From Sporosarcina sp. HYO08 (GTDB lineage: Bacteria > Bacillota > Bacilli > Bacillales_A > Planococcaceae), in contig NZ_LPUT01000032.1 in assembly GCF_001563475.1 (NCBI RefSeq), positions 1 to 64,000 of the forward strand: 64,000 nucleotides of DNA, written 5' to 3'. The notes beneath the pieces were generated by a model, which saw only the letters and a list, made by a program, of their open reading frames with translations, was not told the origin of the DNA and made no database searches. Shown here piece by piece: positions 63,683-64,000 of the stretch. Position 1 is the stretch's first letter. Each line of letters opens with the position of its first letter. The position numbers were made by a program, and so were the translations under genes.

Positions 63683-64000
63683 CTAATCTAATCTAAAATA
63701 AAGAGTAGAGCCTTCCACTGACAATAAGTCCTTGTGGATTGGCCGAGCTCCCACAATGACTTGACGATACTGTTTGTTTTTTAAAGTTTCAAAGTTCGCA
63801 TCGGCTGCACTTTGCTCATCAATTGCGGTAGAAATTACATGCTTAATATTTTGCACGGACATTGTGAAAGGATAAATGTAACGAATATCCCCATCGGTAT
63901 GTTCGTTGTAGATTCCTCCAAAAATGGATACATAGCGTGCAGATCCTTGTAAATGACCATCCAATATTGGCAAGTTACTATATAGATTTGTATTCGCGGT
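63683..64000 (-). CDS. 3' end of an unidentified gene in the ABC cluster
   Basis: The frame stays open to the window edge, so the gene starts beyond 64000. The visible 106 residues include SNLPILDGHLQGSARYVS, HVISTAIDEQSAADANFETL and end with VEGSTLYFRLD. No helix or motif recognised; the composition suits an extracytoplasmic domain. Lies 17 bp upstream of the ATPase, so it is probably the first visible gene of that operon. Confidence 0.7.
   Translation of the reverse strand, partial: TANTNLYSNLPILDGHLQGSARYVSIFGGIYNEHTDGDIRYIYPFTMSVQNIKHVISTAIDEQSAADANFETLKNKQYRQVIVGARPIHKDLLSVEGSTLYFRLD

Noticed and set aside
1..64000. CRISPR array, tRNA, rRNA or prophage
   Set aside because: No regularly spaced direct repeats, no tRNA or rRNA-like segments and no phage structural genes were seen.

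Overview
The window looks like a chromosomal segment from a low-to-mid GC, endospore-forming Gram-positive bacterium of the Bacillales, plausibly Planococcaceae/Sporosarcina-like. The evidence is a complete seven-gene Mrp antiporter operon, an S-box (SAM-I) riboswitch, A/G-rich Shine-Dalgarno sites with many TTG/GTG starts, a gamma-type spore-protein-like small gene, thioredoxin-type ArsC, HxlR/MarR/ArsR regulators and a sigma-54 (SigL) system. The genus is an inference. No rRNA, tRNA, CRISPR array or prophage was seen.

Layout, left part. The edge holds the decayed 3' end of a tnpB-like gene. Then come a two-component system (183-2233) next to a membrane protein and an MMPL exporter with tandem GTTCAT repeats between them; a Cof-type HAD phosphatase and a 58-residue protein; an SwrC-like RND pump; a Fur-controlled iron ABC operon (9370-12888, minus); mrpABCDEFG (13192-18934, minus); chrA; arsRBC; topB; an S-box-controlled MetE-like methyltransferase; a small gene graveyard (26496-27165) with a TetR remnant and a remnant of a DsbA/SpxH-like gene; and a three-gene ribA-ribD-HAD operon whose products could make 5-amino-6-ribitylaminouracil.

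Middle part. An HxlR-controlled redox group (LLM oxidoreductase, DoxX, FMN reductase), a MarR regulator, a GDPD esterase and a second FMN reductase lead into the most notable region, 36.4-50.3 kb. This is a hut-like cluster: two urocanase-family genes encoding the same 573-residue protein flank an oppositely oriented sigma-54 enhancer-binding regulator, each with a -24/-12 promoter. They are followed by a YjiH-type membrane protein, an imidazolonepropionase homologue, an M20 hydrolase, a YuiF-like transporter, an MIO-type ammonia-lyase and a BASS transporter. No formiminoglutamase is present. All four enzymes carry substitutions at positions that are diagnostic for histidine degradation or for the M20 metal site. 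The cluster may therefore process a histidine-like compound rather than histidine itself.

Right part. A P-type calcium ATPase, a stand-alone TnpB element with its probable omega-RNA end, an HxlR/DsbA-SpxH-like pair with a well-formed operator-promoter, glycerate kinase next to a twice-deleted GntP permease pseudogene, a large M28 lipoprotein peptidase, and an uncharacterised ABC export cluster running off the right edge. A dispersed palindromic repeat family, often placed where a terminator is expected, recurs at several junctions.
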